Below, piece by piece: positions 34,769-43,798 of a stretch of 64,000 nucleotides of DNA. Made by a program: the position numbers and the translations under genes. Location of the stretch: contig NZ_JBBMXV010000002.1 of NCBI RefSeq assembly GCF_037996645.1, forward strand, positions 62,001 through 126,000. Reading direction: 5' to 3'. The DNA comes from Halalkalicoccus tibetensis. Lineage in GTDB: Archaea > Halobacteriota > Halobacteria > Halobacteriales > Halalkalicoccaceae. The notes under the pieces were generated by a model that did not search any database, had not been told where the DNA came from, and saw only the letters and a program-made list of their open reading frames with translations. Position 1 is the first letter of the stretch; every line of letters starts with the position of its first letter.

Positions 34769-35752
34769 ATGCGACAGCGCCCGCTCGGACGCACCGGCTG
34801 GACCGTCTCGGAGATCGGCCTCGGAACCTGGCAGGTCGGCTCGGATTGGGGCGACGTCTCCGACGAGGAGGGAAAACGGGCGATCCGCGCCGCGCTCGAC
34901 GCCGGCGTCGACTTCATCGACACGGCCGACGTCTACGGCGACGGCCGCAGCGAGCGCCACATCGCGGCCGTCCTCGAGGAGCGTGAGGAGGAGCCGGTCG
35001 TCGCCACCAAGGCCGGCCGCCGGCTCTCGCCCCACGAGGTCGAGGGCTACACCGAGGAAAGCCTGAGAACCTTCGTCGACCGGAGCCGGGAGAATCTCGC
35101 GACCGAGACGATCGACCTGCTTCAACTGCACTGCCCGCCCACGGAGGCCTACTACCGACCCGAAGTCTTCGACGCGCTCGAGGGCCTCGTCTCGGAGGGC
35201 CGGATCGAGGAGTACGGCGTCAGCGTCGAGACGGTCGAGGAGGGACTGAAGGCCATCGAGTATCCCGGCGTGCAGACGGTGCAGATGATCTTCAACCCGT
35301 TCCGCCAGCGCCCCGCGGAGCTGTTCTTCCGCGAGGCCAAACGCCGCGACGTCGGCGTGATCGTGCGCGTGCCACTGGCCTCGGGCCTGCTGACGGGAGC
35401 CATCGACGCCGATGACGAGTTCCCGGAGGACGACCACCGAAACTACAACCGCGAGGGCGAGGCGTTCGACCGCGGCGAGACGTTCGCGGGCGTCCCCCTC
35501 GAGGCGGGCGTCGCGGCCGTCGAGGAGCTCCGCCCGATCGTCCCCGAGGACGCGACGATGGCGCAGTTCGCGCTGCGCTGGATCCTGAGCTTCGACGCCG
35601 TCAGCACGGTGATCCCCGGCTCGACGAACCCCGAGCACATCGAACAGAACGTCGCGGCCGCCGACCTCCCGGCGCCGGACGACGCACAGCACCGGGCAGT
35701 GCGGGACGTCTACGACCGCCACGTCGCGCCGGCGGTCCACCACCGCTGGTAG
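34769..35752 (+). CDS. Aldo/keto reductase (YajO/Tas-like)
   Basis: This 327-residue TIM-barrel oxidoreductase has the catalytic tetrad Asp (FIDTADVYGDGRSE), Tyr (VYGDG), Lys (VATKAGRR) and His (LLQLHCPPTE). The cofactor region VIPGSTNPEHIEQN fits NADP(H). It reduces carbonyls or oxidises alcohols; the substrate is open. It lies 36 nt after ncsA on the same strand. A shorter aldo/keto reductase of another subgroup lies at 62650. Confidence 0.88.
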   Translation: MRQRPLGRTGWTVSEIGLGTWQVGSDWGDVSDEEGKRAIRAALDAGVDFIDTADVYGDGRSERHIAAVLEEREEEPVVATKAGRRLSPHEVEGYTEESLRTFVDRSRENLATETIDLLQLHCPPTEAYYRPEVFDALEGLVSEGRIEEYGVSVETVEEGLKAIEYPGVQTVQMIFNPFRQRPAELFFREAKRRDVGVIVRVPLASGLLTGAIDADDEFPEDDHRNYNREGEAFDRGETFAGVPLEAGVAAVEELRPIVPEDATMAQFALRWILSFDAVSTVIPGSTNPEHIEQNVAAADLPAPDDAQHRAVRDVYDRHVAPAVHHRW

Positions 35753-35785
35753 GACAGTAGAGACCGAAAGCGCTCGCGACGGCGC

Positions 35786-36499
35786 TCACTCCCCCGCGAA
35801 ACGCCGCCGCGCTTCGTCGAGATCCGCCGGGGTGTTGACGTTCAGATGCCAGCCGTCGGGTTCGACGCCGACGTACCGCCCCTGTTCGACGAGCGAGGCG
35901 AGCGCCTCGGTCAGCTCGTACTCGTCGTTCTTCGAGCGCTCGACCGACCGGCAGGCGTCGAGCAGCGCCGTCCCGTCATGTGTCTGGGCGCCGGCGGCGA
36001 TGTAGCCCGCCTCGGGCGCCTCGCCGACGGCGGTCTCGATCCCGCGGATCGTGCCGTCCTCCGCGAGGTCACAGCGCGCGGTCGCCTCGGCCTCGTTGCG
36101 CTCGACCCGATCGAGCAGGACGGTCCCGTCGACGCCGGGCTCGTGATGACGGTCGACGAGTCCGGAGAGGTCGCCCTCGAAGACGTTGTCGCCGTTGATC
36201 GTCAGCACGTCGCCCTCGACGTACTCTTCGGCCGCGAGCACAGCGTGGGCCAGCCCCTCGCGGCTCTCCTGGCGGGCGTACTCGATCGGGATTCCGGAGA
36301 ACTCGTCGCCGAATCGCGCCTCGATTTCCGCGTCCCGGTAGCCGACGACTAAGACGATTCGGTCGACGTAGTCGACGGCCGCGCGCAGACAGTGCGCGAG
36401 CAGGGGCTCGCCGGCCACCTGTAGCAGGGGTTTCGGTACGTCGTCGGTGTGGGGTCGGAGCCGCGTGCCGCGGCCCGCGGCGAAGACGAGCGCGTCCAT
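35786..36499 (-). CDS. Sugar-phosphate nucleotidyltransferase
   Basis: This 237-residue protein is a minimal nucleotidyltransferase domain: MDALVFAAGRGTRLRPHTDDVPKPLLQVAGEP at the N-terminus, TINGDNVFEGD with the metal Asp, and WHLNVNTPADL near the end. It lacks the beta-helix seen in the 25447 enzyme. It likely forms an NDP-sugar for glycosylation or lipid synthesis. ATG 36499 is used because the signature starts there; an ATG four codons upstream is possible. Confidence 0.85.
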   Translation of the reverse strand: MDALVFAAGRGTRLRPHTDDVPKPLLQVAGEPLLAHCLRAAVDYVDRIVLVVGYRDAEIEARFGDEFSGIPIEYARQESREGLAHAVLAAEEYVEGDVLTINGDNVFEGDLSGLVDRHHEPGVDGTVLLDRVERNEAEATARCDLAEDGTIRGIETAVGEAPEAGYIAAGAQTHDGTALLDACRSVERSKNDEYELTEALASLVEQGRYVGVEPDGWHLNVNTPADLDEARRRFAGE

Positions 36500-36601
36500 G
36501 CCGGGAGACACGCGTCCGACGGGCCATAGGCGTTCGCCATCGGGGCGAGCCGCCGGCTGGCCGTCGAAAAGGGAGGGCGGGAAGAGAGGAGGGCCGTCGC
36601 G

Positions 36602-37747
<1,146 letters not shown>

Positions 37748-37750
37748 CGA

Positions 37751-37930
37751 TCACACCTTCGCCCATGTCCGTTCGGACCCTTGGGCGTCCTGGCTCACGC
37801 CCCGTTCGTCGAGCATCTCCCGAACCGCGGCGCGGATCGCCTCGCTGCGGTTGGGGAACTGCCCCGTCTCGACCATCTGTTCTACCTCTTCTATCTGCTG
37901 TTCCGGGATTCGCAGTGTCACACGTTCCAT
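37751..37930 (-). CDS. cdrS: CdrS, short ribbon-helix-helix cell division regulator
   Basis: This 59-residue MetJ/Arc-type DNA-binding protein has the strand [23 protein letters not shown] and helices [18 protein letters not shown]. In Halobacterium CdrS is co-transcribed with ftsZ2 and controls cell-division genes. The same order and 3-nt spacing occur here. The ATG at 37930 is preceded by a roughly 115-nt stretch rich in GTAAGAC repeats. Confidence 0.92.
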   Translation of the reverse strand: MERVTLRIPEQQIEEVEQMVETGQFPNRSEAIRAAVREMLDERGVSQDAQGSERTWAKV

Positions 37931-37945
37931 GGTATCTTCCCCTGG

Positions 37946-38080
37946 CGTAAGACGAGGACCGGATCGGCGGCCATCGTGTCTTACACAGCAGCCAGACCCG
38001 CCCCATCCGTGACGAGTGAGTGGCTGGTGCGTAAGACGTGTCTTACATGGCAACAGGGTGACCCCGTAAACTATTAAAAC
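37946..38080 (-). promoter_or_regulatory. cdrS-ftsZ2 promoter with GTAAGAC inverted-repeat operators
   Basis: On the minus strand, TTTTAATA (38071-38078) is a TATA box, predicting transcription start near 38047. A perfect 16-bp palindrome, GTAAGACGTGTCTTAC (38031-38046), covers that start. Further copies are GTAAGACG at 37946-37953 (plus strand) and CGTGTCTTAC at 37975-37984, in inverted orientation with each other. Inverted short repeats are what dimeric RHH proteins bind, so CdrL and/or CdrS probably act here. Confidence 0.75.
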
Positions 38081-38099
38081 TACCGGCCGATGTACGACG

Positions 38100-38582
38100 T
38101 CACCGGTCGAGGACGTCCGCCGCGGGCGTCCGACGCCCGCAGGACGGACAGAACGCCCAGTCGGTACGCAGCTCGACACCACACTCACAGAGGGCCGGCT
38201 CGTCGGCCTTCTCGCCGCAGTTCGGGCAGTAGACGTGATCGTCGTCGAGCGTCTCGCCACACTGGGCGCAGCTGTGCTCTCGGGCGGGGGCGGAAACGGG
38301 GGTGTCGTCGGCCGGTGGCCCCGGGTCGGCCGTCCGTATCCGGTCGTCCTCGACCGAGACGGTGATGTTTACGTCCGTTCCGTTCCCGAGCCGTTCGTCG
38401 ATCCGCTCGTCGATCCGGTCGGTGATGAGCGTGTCCAGCGACCCCGACCCCGTCGGCGCCCCGACGGAGTCGGAGCCGAAGTACGCGCGGAGGGCCTCGC
38501 GCATGACCTCGCTCTTCGAGGCGTCCATCGCCTCGATGCGGGCGACGAGGTCGTCGTCCGCGCGGAAGGTGATCTTGCTCAT
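38100..38582 (-). CDS. cdrL: CdrL, RHH regulator with double zinc ribbon
   Basis: This 160-residue protein has an N-terminal RHH domain ([35 protein letters not shown]), a linker, and a C-terminal double zinc ribbon with four Cys pairs (CAQC, CPNC, CECG, CPSC). Its place directly upstream of cdrS-ftsZ2 matches the long partner CdrL described in Halobacterium. ATG 38582 follows ATTATAG and CAAATACTC AT-rich elements. It probably represses or activates cdrS through the GTAAGAC palindromes. Confidence 0.88.
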   Translation of the reverse strand: MSKITFRADDDLVARIEAMDASKSEVMREALRAYFGSDSVGAPTGSGSLDTLITDRIDERIDERLGNGTDVNITVSVEDDRIRTADPGPPADDTPVSAPAREHSCAQCGETLDDDHVYCPNCGEKADEPALCECGVELRTDWAFCPSCGRRTPAADVLDR

Positions 38583-38724
38583 CGACTATAATTCCATAGC
38601 GAGCCCGAGTATTTGAACGTTTAGGCTCCGCGTCGGACGGGCGTCGGTCGCGGGTCGAACGCGGCAGTGGCGTCGGGCGAATAACAACCCTTAAGTCCGA
38701 AACCGCATGACCAGTAGGTGCTGC

Positions 38725-38798
38725 CCGCCCTTAGCTCAGACTGGTAGAGCAGCCGACTGTAGATCGGCTTGCCCCCCGTTCAAATCGGGGAGGGCGGA
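38725..38798 (+). tRNA. tRNA-Tyr (GTA)
   Basis: This 74-nt gene folds as a complete cloverleaf: acceptor CCGCCCT/AGGGCGG, D-stem GCTC/GAGC, anticodon stem GCCGA/TCGGC with loop CTGTAGA (anticodon GTA), T-stem CCCCG/CGGGG with TTCAAAT, and discriminator A. There is no intron and CCA is not encoded. TATA-like CTTAAG lies about 30 nt upstream, and TTTTA follows at 38812. Confidence 0.95.
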
Positions 38799-38866
38799 CT
38801 ACCGTTGCGACCTTTTACGGCCGTCGGACCTCCAGCGACCGCCACCCGATAGGCATGATCGTCGGC

Positions 38867-40144
38867 TCAGTCCCCGAACCGCTGTAGTCTGCTGGCGAGC
38901 GAGGAGTCAGCGGGCTTCGATGGCGCCGGTGGGAGGAGCCGCCACGCCGCCTCGTAGACGGCCTCCGAGCGGTTTTCGTCCGTATGACAGAACCGCTCGC
39001 GTACCCGCGCCCGTTCGTCGGCGTACGGATCGGCGCCGGCGAGGACCCGCTCGATCGAACGGAGGAACGCTGGCGAGCTCCGTGCGACGGGTCCCGGCGT
39101 GACGTCCTCGTACTCGAAGTAGAACCCCCGCTCGTCCCGGTACTCCTCGAGGTCGTGGGCGTAGAACACCACGGGACGATCGAGCAGCAGGTAGTCGAAG
39201 ACCACCGACGAGTAGTCGGAGATCAGCGCGTCGGCGTACGGGAGCAGCAGGTGGCTGTCGGCCGTCTCCGGGAGAGGGACGACGCGCTCCGACGGGACGG
39301 CGTCGGGGTCGATGGCCTCGTTGGGGTGGCTCTTGACGAGGAGGTACGCGTCGTGGCGCTCGAGCAACCCTCCGAGCGCGGGGAGGTCAAGCACGTCGAG
39401 CGCGGTCGACTCCGAGGAATCGCGGAACGTCGGGAGATACAGGAGGACGGTGTGCTCCGCCGCGAGCCGCTCGACCCGACGGTGAACGGACTGATCGATC
39501 CCGATCTCGGCGCCCGGCGTCGGCTCGAAGAGCGCGTCGTTGCGCGGATAGCCCGTGGCGACGATCCTCGCCGGGTCGATCCGGAACGCGGAGGCGAACA
39601 CCGGCACCATCGATTCCGCGGTGACGGTGACGAGATCGAGCGTCCGATGGGTGTAGCCGTGGGCCAGCCGAACCGGCAGCGGCTCGTCGGGGAAATGGGC
39701 GTCCCACGAGACGTGTTTGAGGGCCGTCCCGTGCCACAGCATGACCGCCTTCGCCCCGCCCGAGCACCACAGGTTGACGTCCCGGAGCCCGTGTGTGACG
39801 AGGACGGCGCCGGCCCGGAGGTTGAGATACACCCCTCGCGGCGAGTGGACGTGGTGGGCCTCGTAGCCCCGTTCCCGGAGGTCGCGGACGGCCGCTCGGT
39901 CCTTCGAGAGCCAGACGGGCCGGATCTCGGGATGGGTGGACGCGACGTGCAGATACAGGTATTTCGCGTTGTCAGCGAACGCCTCACCGGAGCGCGCACC
40001 GAACACCCACAGCGACGGGTCACGACCCCACAGTTCCGAGAGCCGTGCGACGACCCAGTGGAGGAGACAGCCGATGACGAGGAGGGCGTGACTCAGATGC
40101 GTCCGAAGGGAGGCGTTCCTCAACGGGTTGCTGAACGGCCCCAT
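38867..40144 (-). CDS. CDP-glycerol glycerophosphotransferase-like (TagB/TagF family)
   Basis: This 425-residue GT-B protein has the TagB/F motifs WHGTALKHVSWD, YLPTFRDS, VKSHPNEAID and DYSSVVFDYLLLDRPVVFY. An N-terminal hydrophobic segment (HALLVIGCLLHWVVARL) probably binds the membrane. In bacteria the family transfers glycerol-phosphate or ribitol-phosphate to build teichoic acids; in archaea it may modify glycolipids or S-layer glycans with polyol phosphate. A metallophosphoesterase gene lies 4 nt upstream in the same operon. Confidence 0.85.
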   Translation of the reverse strand: MGPFSNPLRNASLRTHLSHALLVIGCLLHWVVARLSELWGRDPSLWVFGARSGEAFADNAKYLYLHVASTHPEIRPVWLSKDRAAVRDLRERGYEAHHVHSPRGVYLNLRAGAVLVTHGLRDVNLWCSGGAKAVMLWHGTALKHVSWDAHFPDEPLPVRLAHGYTHRTLDLVTVTAESMVPVFASAFRIDPARIVATGYPRNDALFEPTPGAEIGIDQSVHRRVERLAAEHTVLLYLPTFRDSSESTALDVLDLPALGGLLERHDAYLLVKSHPNEAIDPDAVPSERVVPLPETADSHLLLPYADALISDYSSVVFDYLLLDRPVVFYAHDLEEYRDERGFYFEYEDVTPGPVARSSPAFLRSIERVLAGADPYADERARVRERFCHTDENRSEAVYEAAWRLLPPAPSKPADSSLASRLQRFGD

Positions 40145-40148
40145 CTGT

Positions 40149-41132
40149 TCAGGGCTGTGCGTAACTGCCGGCCGGTTCGAGGGACGGCTGCGAGGGTTCG
40201 TCGACGACCGGCGCGGTCTCGATGGTCGCCCCGACCAGGCTCCTGAAGACGCGCCGAAGCTCGTTTGCCTGCATCGCCTCGTACGCTTCGAGCTGCTGGT
40301 CCCGGTCCGCGTGCGGGATCATCCGTACCGTCGTTCCCGACGGGTCGATCTCCAGCAGGAGGTGTGCCTGCGGGTACGCGCAGGCCGCGGGCGCGATGAG
40401 CTGCGTGATCCCGGACCGGCGGGCGAGTGACGGGACGTGATGATGGCCGGAGATCACCAGGGGGACGTCGTACCGAGCCAGGAGGGAGCTGACGGCCTCC
40501 CGGTTCCGGAGGGTGAACGTCCGCCAGGGCGGGCGGTTCGCGAGGGCGCTTCCCATCACGGGAACGACGTTGTGATGTATCGCGACGACCGGGTTCGACA
40601 GCCTCGGAAGCGTCTCCTCGAGCCAGGACAGTTGCTCCCCGGAGACCTCCCCCTCGTGGGTGTCGGACAGCGAGCCGTCGGGGAGGGACGCGCTGTTGCA
40701 GACCACCAGATCGATACCGCCGACACGTTCGACGAGGGGGAGCGACCCCGGCGTATACCGGCGTTCGAAGGCCGCTACCGCCGGCGTCCGGTGTTCGTCG
40801 GACGACTTCGGGACGTCGTGGTTGCCCGGCGTCACGACGTGGGGCGGATCGAGCGCCGCGACCAGCTCGTCGAACCGGTCGAAGTTCCACGGCTCGCCGT
40901 CCTTCGTGAGGTCGCCACAGAACAACACGAGATCCGGCTCCGAGCGGTTGAGGCGGTCGACGGCGGTCGCGAGCCGGTCCTCCGTCCGATGGAACAGCCG
41001 GTCCGTACCCTCCGCCTCGGTGGCGATGTGAACGTCCGAGAGGACCGCGAGGCGGGTCGTCTCCGACGAAATCGGTGCTGGTAACCGGGCGAGGACGAGC
41101 CCGTCCGGGTCGAGCGTCGGTGGAGCCCCCAT
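40149..41132 (-). CDS. Calcineurin-like metallophosphoesterase
   Basis: This 327-residue protein has all dimetal phosphoesterase blocks: SDVHIATE, FCGDLTKDG, TPGNHDVPK, AIHHNVVPV and SGHHHVPSL. It has no signal peptide or membrane segment. It may hydrolyse a phosphodiester made or used by the adjacent glycerophosphotransferase; this is inference from the 4-nt spacing. Its promoter lies in the AT-rich part of the 41133-41487 region. Confidence 0.88.
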   Translation of the reverse strand: MGAPPTLDPDGLVLARLPAPISSETTRLAVLSDVHIATEAEGTDRLFHRTEDRLATAVDRLNRSEPDLVLFCGDLTKDGEPWNFDRFDELVAALDPPHVVTPGNHDVPKSSDEHRTPAVAAFERRYTPGSLPLVERVGGIDLVVCNSASLPDGSLSDTHEGEVSGEQLSWLEETLPRLSNPVVAIHHNVVPVMGSALANRPPWRTFTLRNREAVSSLLARYDVPLVISGHHHVPSLARRSGITQLIAPAACAYPQAHLLLEIDPSGTTVRMIPHADRDQQLEAYEAMQANELRRVFRSLVGATIETAPVVDEPSQPSLEPAGSYAQP

Positions 41133-41487
41133 TACCGTTCGATACGACGCTCGTTGCTAAATACATTCCGTATTAAATATATATTCTACTCCATACCGAC
41201 AATAGTAGTATGGAGAGGGGCTGTAGTTCCGGTTCACGGCTCGGACGGTATACCCCGAGGGGAGCCGAGAGACGGCCACGGGCGGATACGGGTGGGGAAC
41301 GTTCGGCGGCAGCGCGCCATCGACTACCGTCGTCACGCGATCGTTACTGTCCGACGATGTAGAGCGATCGGGATCGACGATCGTTCGTCGATCCCTATCG
41401 ACCGATCGCCGTGACACGGGTCGAGGGCCGGGATCCCGGGCGGCGTCGACCGGCAACGTATATCACGACGGGGCGTAACGCATCGGT
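41133..41487. other. 355-nt divergent intergenic region
   Basis: AT-rich sequence at 41155-41215 (TATTAAATATATATTC) is the likely minus-strand promoter for the phosphoesterase. The rest is GC-rich and repetitive in GATCG words, holding the long palindrome at 41365-41400. I see no gene here. Confidence 0.5.
41365..41400. repeat. 36-nt near-perfect hairpin
   Basis: Arms CGATCGGGATCGACGA and TCGTCGATCCCTATCG pair at 15 of 16 positions around the loop TCGT. The inner ten pairs (41371-41394) are perfect. It lies about 90 nt before the 41488 start codon, so it may be an operator or a leader structure of the MBL lipoprotein gene. Confidence 0.6.
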
Positions 41488-42642
41488 ATGAGCGGCCAGC
41501 GGAAGCCAACGATGCGACGGGTGCTGATGATCCTCGGCGTCTCGCTGATGGTCGTCGTCGCGGGCTGTGGCGGCATGGGAGCCGGCGGCGCCGACAGCGA
41601 CGACGAGGCGGGGCCCAACGACGCGGAAACGATGGGCGAGGACGCCGAAACGGACGGCACTGACGACGAGGACGACGATCAATCCGAAACGGACGTCGGG
41701 ACTGACGACGCCGGCGGCACCCTCGAGATCCACGCGATCGACGTCGGACAGGCCGACGCGACCCTGCTCGTCGGGCCCGAGGAGACGATGCTGATCGACA
41801 GCGGCGACTGGCGTGACGACGGGGATCGGGTGATCGACTACCTCGACGAACAGGGCGTCGATCGGATCGACTACCTCGTGAGCACGCACGCACACGCGGA
41901 CCACATCGGCGGGCACGCGGCCGTCATCGAGCACTACGAGACCGAGCGCGACGGCGTCGGACAGGTGTGGGATCCCGGCGTCGCCCATACGAGTCAGACC
42001 TACGAGAACTACCTCGACGCCGTCGACGAGCACGGCGTCGACCTGATCGAGGCACAAGCCGGCGACGAGATCGCCCTCGCCGACGGGGCGACGGTCCTCA
42101 ACCCGCCCGCCGACCGCGAGTCCGACGACCTCCACGACAACAGCCTCGCGCTCCGGGTGAGCCACGGCGAGAGCTCCTTCCTCGCGACCGGCGACGCCGA
42201 GGAGGGCGCCGAGCAGCGCATGGTCGAGGAGTACGGCGACGAGCTCGCGAGCGACGTCTATCACGCCGGCCACCACGGCAGCTCGACGAGCTCGACGCCC
42301 GCGTTCCTCGACCGGGTCGACCCCGAGCTCGCCCTGATCTCGAGCGCGTACGACTCCCAGTACGGCCATCCCCACGACGAGGTCCTCGAGTCGTTCGCCG
42401 AGCGCGGCATCGAGACCTACTGGACCGCGGTCCACGGCTCGGTCGTGCTCGAATCCGACGGAGAGGAGTTCACGATCGAGTCCGGGACGGACGCCACGAC
42501 CGACCCCGCGGGGATCGAGGACGAGCCGCCCGCCGAGGACGGGGCGGTCGAGTCGGTCCGTCCGATGGCGACGGGTATGACGAGTGCGGCGAGTGCAGTG
42601 AGTGTGCCGAGCGAAGTGGAAGCGACGGGGGCGATCGCATGA
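41488..42642 (+). CDS. Secreted metallo-beta-lactamase-fold lipoprotein (ComEC hydrolase-like)
   Basis: This 384-residue protein has a signal with lipobox (MILGVSLMVVVAGC), an acidic linker, and a metallo-beta-lactamase domain (IHAIDVGQADATLLVGPEETMLIDSGD, STHAHADHIGGHAAVI, FLATGDAEEGAE, DVYHAGHHGSSTS). It matches the stand-alone ComEC/Rec2 hydrolase domain, which degrades DNA or nucleotides outside the cell. The last 25 residues, rich in Ala/Ser/Thr, come from GAGTG-type DNA repeats. The next gene, DUF3006, overlaps by ATGA and is a common partner. Confidence 0.87.
   Translation: MSGQRKPTMRRVLMILGVSLMVVVAGCGGMGAGGADSDDEAGPNDAETMGEDAETDGTDDEDDDQSETDVGTDDAGGTLEIHAIDVGQADATLLVGPEETMLIDSGDWRDDGDRVIDYLDEQGVDRIDYLVSTHAHADHIGGHAAVIEHYETERDGVGQVWDPGVAHTSQTYENYLDAVDEHGVDLIEAQAGDEIALADGATVLNPPADRESDDLHDNSLALRVSHGESSFLATGDAEEGAEQRMVEEYGDELASDVYHAGHHGSSTSSTPAFLDRVDPELALISSAYDSQYGHPHDEVLESFAERGIETYWTAVHGSVVLESDGEEFTIESGTDATTDPAGIEDEPPAEDGAVESVRPMATGMTSAASAVSVPSEVEATGAIA
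42575..42625. repeat. GAGTG/GAGCG short direct repeats at the MBL gene end
   Basis: The motif (C/T)GAGTGC and its variants GAGTGT and GAGCGAAGTG recur five times over 50 nt. They encode an uncharged C-terminal tail unlike the acidic remainder of the protein. Words of this kind occur near gene ends in other haloarchaeal genomes (from memory). Confidence 0.5.
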
Positions 42643-42911
42643 GTGACGGGACCTACACTGCGACGGTTGACCGGATCGAGGAGGGGATCGCGGTCTGCCT
42701 GCTCGAATCGGAGGGCGAGGTGATCGACGAGCGCCGCCTCGACGCCGGGGAGCTCCCCGACGACTGTGGCGAGGGGACCGTCCTCGAGATCGAGCTGCGA
42801 AACGACGAGGTCGTCGCGCTGACCCCGGATCGGGGGGAGAGCGAGCGCCGCCGCGAGCGCGCCCAGTCGCGCTTCGACCGGCTCTCGCGGCGGCCCGACG
42901 AGGAGCGCTAA
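42639..42911 (+). CDS. DUF3006 family protein
   Basis: This 90-residue beta-rich protein (TYTATVDRIEEGIAVCLLESEGEVIDERRLDAGELPDDCGEGTVLEIEL) matches DUF3006, a small OB-like family often encoded after extracellular MBL/ComEC proteins. The C-terminus is basic and helical (ESERRRERAQSRFDRLSRR). It is translationally coupled to the lipoprotein gene by ATGA, and its stop shares bases with the convergent gene (CTAA). Confidence 0.82.
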   Translation: MSDGTYTATVDRIEEGIAVCLLESEGEVIDERRLDAGELPDDCGEGTVLEIELRNDEVVALTPDRGESERRRERAQSRFDRLSRRPDEER

Positions 42912-43435
42912 TCGCCCAGTCGCTCCTTCACTACTCCCGCCCCTGGCGTCCCGTCGGCGACCCACAGCGCCACCCCGCAAACCAGGATCACCGCCTCGAT
43001 CCACAGCGTCGTCACCTCGACGCCCGCGAGAGTTCCGAGGGTCGCCGTTCCCGTGTACTCGGGCATGTGGGTGACCGGCCAGAGGAGGAAGCCGAGCTCG
43101 TGGTACTCGCCCGAGACCAGGTGCCAGGGGACGTCGGTCGCGATATGCGAGAGGATCCCCACGGCGAAGGCGACGCCGAGTTCCCGCTCGCCCGCCCGCC
43201 GGGCGAGGACCCAGACGAGCGCGACCAGCGGGAGGGCCAACAGCAGCGAGTGGCCGATCGTGCGCCCGACGGGGACGACCCCCAGCCAGTGGATCGGCTT
43301 GTCGATCAGGTCGGGCAGCGCCGCGCCCAGCAGGGCGGCGAGGGTCGCCCGTTCGGCCGGCGCACCATGCCCACGGAAGCGGACGAGCGCGGCGTAACAG
43401 AGATAGCCGACCGCGAGGTGTACCGGCGGGAGCAT
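42908..43435 (-). CDS. Membrane-bound metal-dependent hydrolase-like protein (DUF457/YdjM-like)
   Basis: This 175-residue protein has about four membrane helices with the family His/Asp pattern: MLPPVHLAVGYL, AALPDLIDKPIHW, GHSLLLALP and GILSHIATDVPWHL. The function is unknown; a metal-dependent membrane hydrolase is predicted. ATG 43435 is used. It lies 8 nt after the HTH gene on the same strand. Confidence 0.82.
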   Translation of the reverse strand: MLPPVHLAVGYLCYAALVRFRGHGAPAERATLAALLGAALPDLIDKPIHWLGVVPVGRTIGHSLLLALPLVALVWVLARRAGERELGVAFAVGILSHIATDVPWHLVSGEYHELGFLLWPVTHMPEYTGTATLGTLAGVEVTTLWIEAVILVCGVALWVADGTPGAGVVKERLGD

Positions 43436-43443
43436 CGTAGCGG

Positions 43444-43761
43444 TCAGTCCTCGTCGTCGGCCAGCTCCTCGGGCTCGACCTCGCCCGCGAGGAACCCCCG
43501 CCCGCGCTCGGAGAGGCGGTACTCCCCGTCGCCCTCGGCCGCGAGCAAGTCGCGGATCGCGAGCTGGCGACACCGGTCGGCGACGTACTCCTCGCTCTTC
43601 TCGAGGGACGCGGCGATCGCCCCGGGCCCCGACGACCCGCGCTCGTCGAGGTGCTCCATGATCCGCTCGTCGGTGTGGGTCATCCAGTCGATCCGCAGGC
43701 GGGGCTCCTGTTCGCGAAAGCCGCCCCGCATCAGCCGCGTGAGGAGTCCGTCGTCGCTCAT
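43444..43761 (-). CDS. PhiH1-repressor-like winged helix protein
   Basis: This 105-residue regulator has a winged helix in the middle (WMTHTDERIMEHLDERGSSGPGAIAASLEKSEEYVADRCRQLAIRDLLAAEGDGEYRLSERG), like the haloarchaeal PhiH1 repressor group. Its N-terminal arm (LLTRLMRGGFREQEP) may mediate dimerisation. It probably controls the downstream membrane hydrolase gene 8 nt away. Confidence 0.82.
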   Translation of the reverse strand: MSDDGLLTRLMRGGFREQEPRLRIDWMTHTDERIMEHLDERGSSGPGAIAASLEKSEEYVADRCRQLAIRDLLAAEGDGEYRLSERGRGFLAGEVEPEELADDED

Positions 43762-43798
43762 GGCGGCGTTTCGGCCCCCGGAGCCTTAGTCCCGCCGC

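Noticed and set aside
36571-36580. GGGAGGGCGG matching the 3' end of tRNA-Tyr, as a possible attachment site
   Set aside because: Only ten purine-rich bases match, no integrase is present, and the segment between holds the core ftsZ2 locus.
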